DNA of 64,000 bases, from assembly GCA_002914805.1 (NCBI GenBank), contig JXTB01000003.1, forward strand, positions 3,071,497-3,135,496, read 5' to 3'. The DNA comes from Parasponia andersonii (Eukaryota > Streptophyta > Magnoliopsida > Rosales > Cannabaceae). Positions 61,154-64,000 of the stretch are shown here, piece by piece (positions within the stretch are counted from its first letter, which is position 1; every line of letters starts with the position of its first letter). The notes under the pieces are model-generated. The model ran no database searches. It was not told the origin of the DNA and was given only the letters and a program-made list of their open reading frames with translations. A program made the translations under genes and the position numbers.

Positions 61154-63389
61154 TGTAACATCCTAATTTTTTTAAGGGTAATATGGTCTTTTGACCAGAT
61201 TTTTTTTTCAAAAAAAAAATAATTAAATATATATATATACGTTACACTCTTTCTCTCTCCCATTCGTCCCCCCTCATGATAACTCACTCTCTCTCACCTC
61301 CCTCTCGTTCTCTCAGCCAAAAGAGGACCAAAGAGCACCGGCACCACCTCGCCCATCGTCTGGCCAGATTTGTCACTGGCGAGCTCCACTCGTGTCGCAA
61401 GGAAGCTATGCCGCCCACCCCTGGTCACCGTCGAGAGCCACATTGCCAGAAAACACCATTTTTGGCCGTTTGGAAGTTTTCATCACTGGCGATAATTCCG
61501 ACCGTTTCAAGTCACGTTCTTGGGCTCAATGGGTTTGTACTATTGAGAAGAACCTCAAGGTATATATTTCACGATCCCGTTTTACTCAAAGTTGCCATTT
61601 TTGGGTGTTTTTGAGTTTCGAATTTTAGTTTTTAATCCGACTATTAGATTTCGTTGTTGTTGTCATTTTTGGAATGTACTCAGAAAATAGAGAAGTTTAA
61701 TATATATATTGACTATATTTAGTGATTGGAACGAAAATCAATATCTAACAGCTTAGATTTTGTCTAGTTTTGTGTGTCACTGGTCTAGTGTCAGTCCAGA
61801 TCCGAATTAGTCAAGTTATATGTCTAACTTAACTATTTTGGGCAATAAGAATTCAATGAAGATGTCTGTTCATTGATTTAAAGTTTCGTTAAGAAGTTGA
61901 TATTCCCCAAGTGAGTAATCAAGGGGATAGAATTGGTTCGCGACCCTCCGAATGATCGTCCAATTGACACCTTGAGCATCCAATAGCGTGGTATCGCTAT
62001 TTGAGTGAGGTAGGGGATTCAATTTCCTTATTTTCTATTATTTTCATTAAAATTGGAATTTATTCTGAAAAATGAAATTTTGTGATTTTATTAAATTGAA
62101 TTATTTGAATAGTTATTTAAATGAACTAAGAATTTGTGAAACATTGTAGACTACTCTAGATATTTTTACATATGATTTTATGTAAGTTTTATATTTAGAA
62201 TTTGGTAAAACCATAAAAACTTTATTTTTGGAATTTTTTCTAGTACAAAATAGATTTTTAATTAAAATTCAGAGTATGTCTAGAATGCTAAACTACTACA
62301 TGGTTGTTTGAGACTCCAGATATTGCACATTTCGTATCTTCAAGCATGAGAGTCGTCTTAGGCATCATGGTATTATAGTAGATAAACCAGTGCACTCGCC
62401 TTCGGTGAAAGCCTGTAAACTCGCGCATGGTTTGTTTTTTGACTCTCTCCATTCGGTAGGCGTAGGCATTCGGTGCTCATCCGGTTCGGTAGAATTAGAT
62501 ACATTGGTATCCCTTCGGTTTCCAGAGACAGATGTTAGGCAGAGAGCACTCAATACATGTAGTATAGTTGCTCTGGTCGTGATGAGAGAATGAGAGCTCA
62601 TGTGATGTGTTGATTTATGTGATGTGCATTATGTTTATTTTAATTAAGACTTTTATATGTTTTGACTTGGAGATCTAGTTTTGGTTTTTAGCATAGTTTT
62701 CTGTAAATGGTTTAAATCCTTAATATTTATAGAAATATTTTTCGGTACTACTAACCATGTAGATATTTTGAGAATTATACAAAGTTTTTCTCAAAAGGGA
62801 AATTGGGTAAATTATTGAGCATTCTCATGCTCACCCCTTACTCCTTCCCATTTTAGGTGTTGACTTATTTTGTGGAAATTATTCTGATAGCTTAGCAAGT
62901 ATGTTTGGCATATGTTTGCAATTCTAATCCTCTTCATTGATTGGATTGTACTCGGTATCAATTTCTCTTTCCTAAGTTAAATTTATTTAGCCAAGAGTAA
63001 TATAATTACTGAGTAGATGTATGAGGATGATTTTTGTTATTAAATCAAGTACTTAGAAAATAAAATTATTTTATATAAAATTATTTAAACAATAGGCCTA
63101 GGGTTTTAATTTGAACTATTTTATTAAATTTCATGAATTAATATTTTAAACTAGTTAATTAGGATTTTTTCTCATCTTAAAATGAAAAATTTACTTAGAA
63201 ATTTAATATTGGTAGAGAATATCGTGATTTTTTTAAAAAAATTTGTTTAGTCTTGTAATTTACTTACTTTTGAGGACTAAATTTAAATTTCAAGTATTTA
63301 AATTTTTTTGAAATTTTAGAAATTACTATTCATCGCTATTTTAATTTAAAATTACTAAAAGTCATAGTCTTAAATTTTTTATCGTGACA
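61154..63389 (+). repeat. 3' LTR of the family II element
   Basis: Starts TGTAACATCCTAATTTTT and ends ATCGTGACA; same length as the 5' LTR with scattered substitutions, so the insertion is not very recent. The GC-rich block is at 61335-61560. Confidence 0.92.
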
Positions 63390-63394
63390 TAATT

Positions 63395-64000
63395 GAGCGA
63401 TCACTCGATCTTTGGTATTTATGACTCAATAAAGTGAAGTTGGCACATTACTAGTTATCAAGATTGATTTCAGGAGTACTGCTCATAGTGATCTATATAT
63501 ATCCAAAAAAAAAAAAAAAACGTTAACGTTCTCTTTTTTGTTTTTTAAAAAACGTAACTGAGCAAGACATCAAAGTCTTAGTGGCACATCCCAATAAATT
63601 GACACTACTTGCAAAACTCATCCCATTACGTCTCTAAACATGTTAATAAAGAAATTAAAGACGAAACTTCATAATATTTTGAAGAACAAAGAAAAGAAAG
63701 TATTGTAAAATCAACATAAAGAAAATCAAATGCCCCGAACAGTACTTTGGATGGCTATCACATAAAACAATACCTCAGGATAACACCATCCCAAAAAAAG
63801 ACAGCTCTGGTTCCAATATTCCTCCGAACTTCAGAAGAAAAAATAAACTAAATGAATAAAAAAAAATTAAGCTCCACATGCTTTACCAAAAATAAAAATA
63901 GACAAAGTAAACAGGTGTTTAACTTCATAGTTTCTTCAATAGTTCAATGGCCTCAATTCAAATTTAAGAGCTATAAAGTCATTATATATATATATATATA
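63395..64000. other. Right edge, no gene recognised
   Basis: AT-rich with a poly-A run at 63505-63520 and a terminal (AT)n from 63984. No open frame with a known motif. Confidence 0.5.

Larger units (their letters stand above)
55249..63389 (+). mobile_element. Large non-coding LTR element (LARD-like), family II
   Basis: Two 2236-bp LTRs (55249-57484 and 61154-63389) in direct orientation around a 3669-bp interior. PBS at 57489-57500 and a purine tract at 61141-61153. Flanks TAAT(T) at 55245-55249 and TAATT at 63390-63394 look like the target duplication, with one base shared or lost at the left LTR edge. No gag or pol motif is readable in the interior on either strand, so it depends on another element's proteins: a large retrotransposon derivative (inference). 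Confidence 0.85.

Overview
The window is AT-rich nuclear DNA of a flowering plant, probably a eudicot. The evidence is long-LTR Ty3/gypsy retrotransposons primed by initiator-Met tRNA, a CACTA transposon, an L1-type LINE fragment, many AT/CT/AG microsatellites, and one plant-specific gene. I cannot name the species. Three N characters (24987, 30409, 35974) mark assembly joins.

Nearly all of it is transposon sequence. Family I is a Ty3/gypsy chromovirus, probably Tekay/Del-like, with LTRs of about 3.7 kb. Copy A (minus strand; 12826-17659 plus 1-566, running off the left edge) is split by copy B (plus strand, 567-12825, complete with both LTRs). Copy C (minus strand, 35142 to about 45246) has lost most of its 5' LTR. 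Copies A and C share an unusual layout: a capsid-like ORF without a zinc knuckle (gag1, about 287 aa, acidic tail), a spacer of about 170 bp, then an ordinary gag (gag2) leading into nucleocapsid, protease, RT, RNase H, integrase and a chromodomain-like tail. Copy B lost the gag2 capsid and joins gag1 directly to the nucleocapsid region. All copies are full of stops and frameshifts.

From 17.7 to 32.4 kb I see no intact gene. The stretch holds a 463-bp duplicated repeat, a palindromic element of about 1 kb, a gypsy protease fragment, tandem duplications, two related pyrimidine-rich repeats and a decayed LTR related to family II. From 32466 to 47429 lies a CACTA element with a TTT target duplication. 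It has the usual subterminal repeats but no recognisable transposase, and copy C is nested inside it. A 5'-truncated LINE follows (47520-49285).

The one intact host gene I recognise is an ARGOS/ORGAN SIZE RELATED-like gene (49964-50170, plus strand, 68 aa). Its leader carries two upstream ORFs, one of which overlaps the start of the main ORF. Downstream are microsatellites, a Tourist-like element (52390-53711) and gene-free DNA. A large non-coding LTR element follows (family II, 55249-63389): two 2236-bp LTRs, iMet-type PBS, polypurine tract, and no recognisable gag or pol. The last 600 bp show no recognisable gene.
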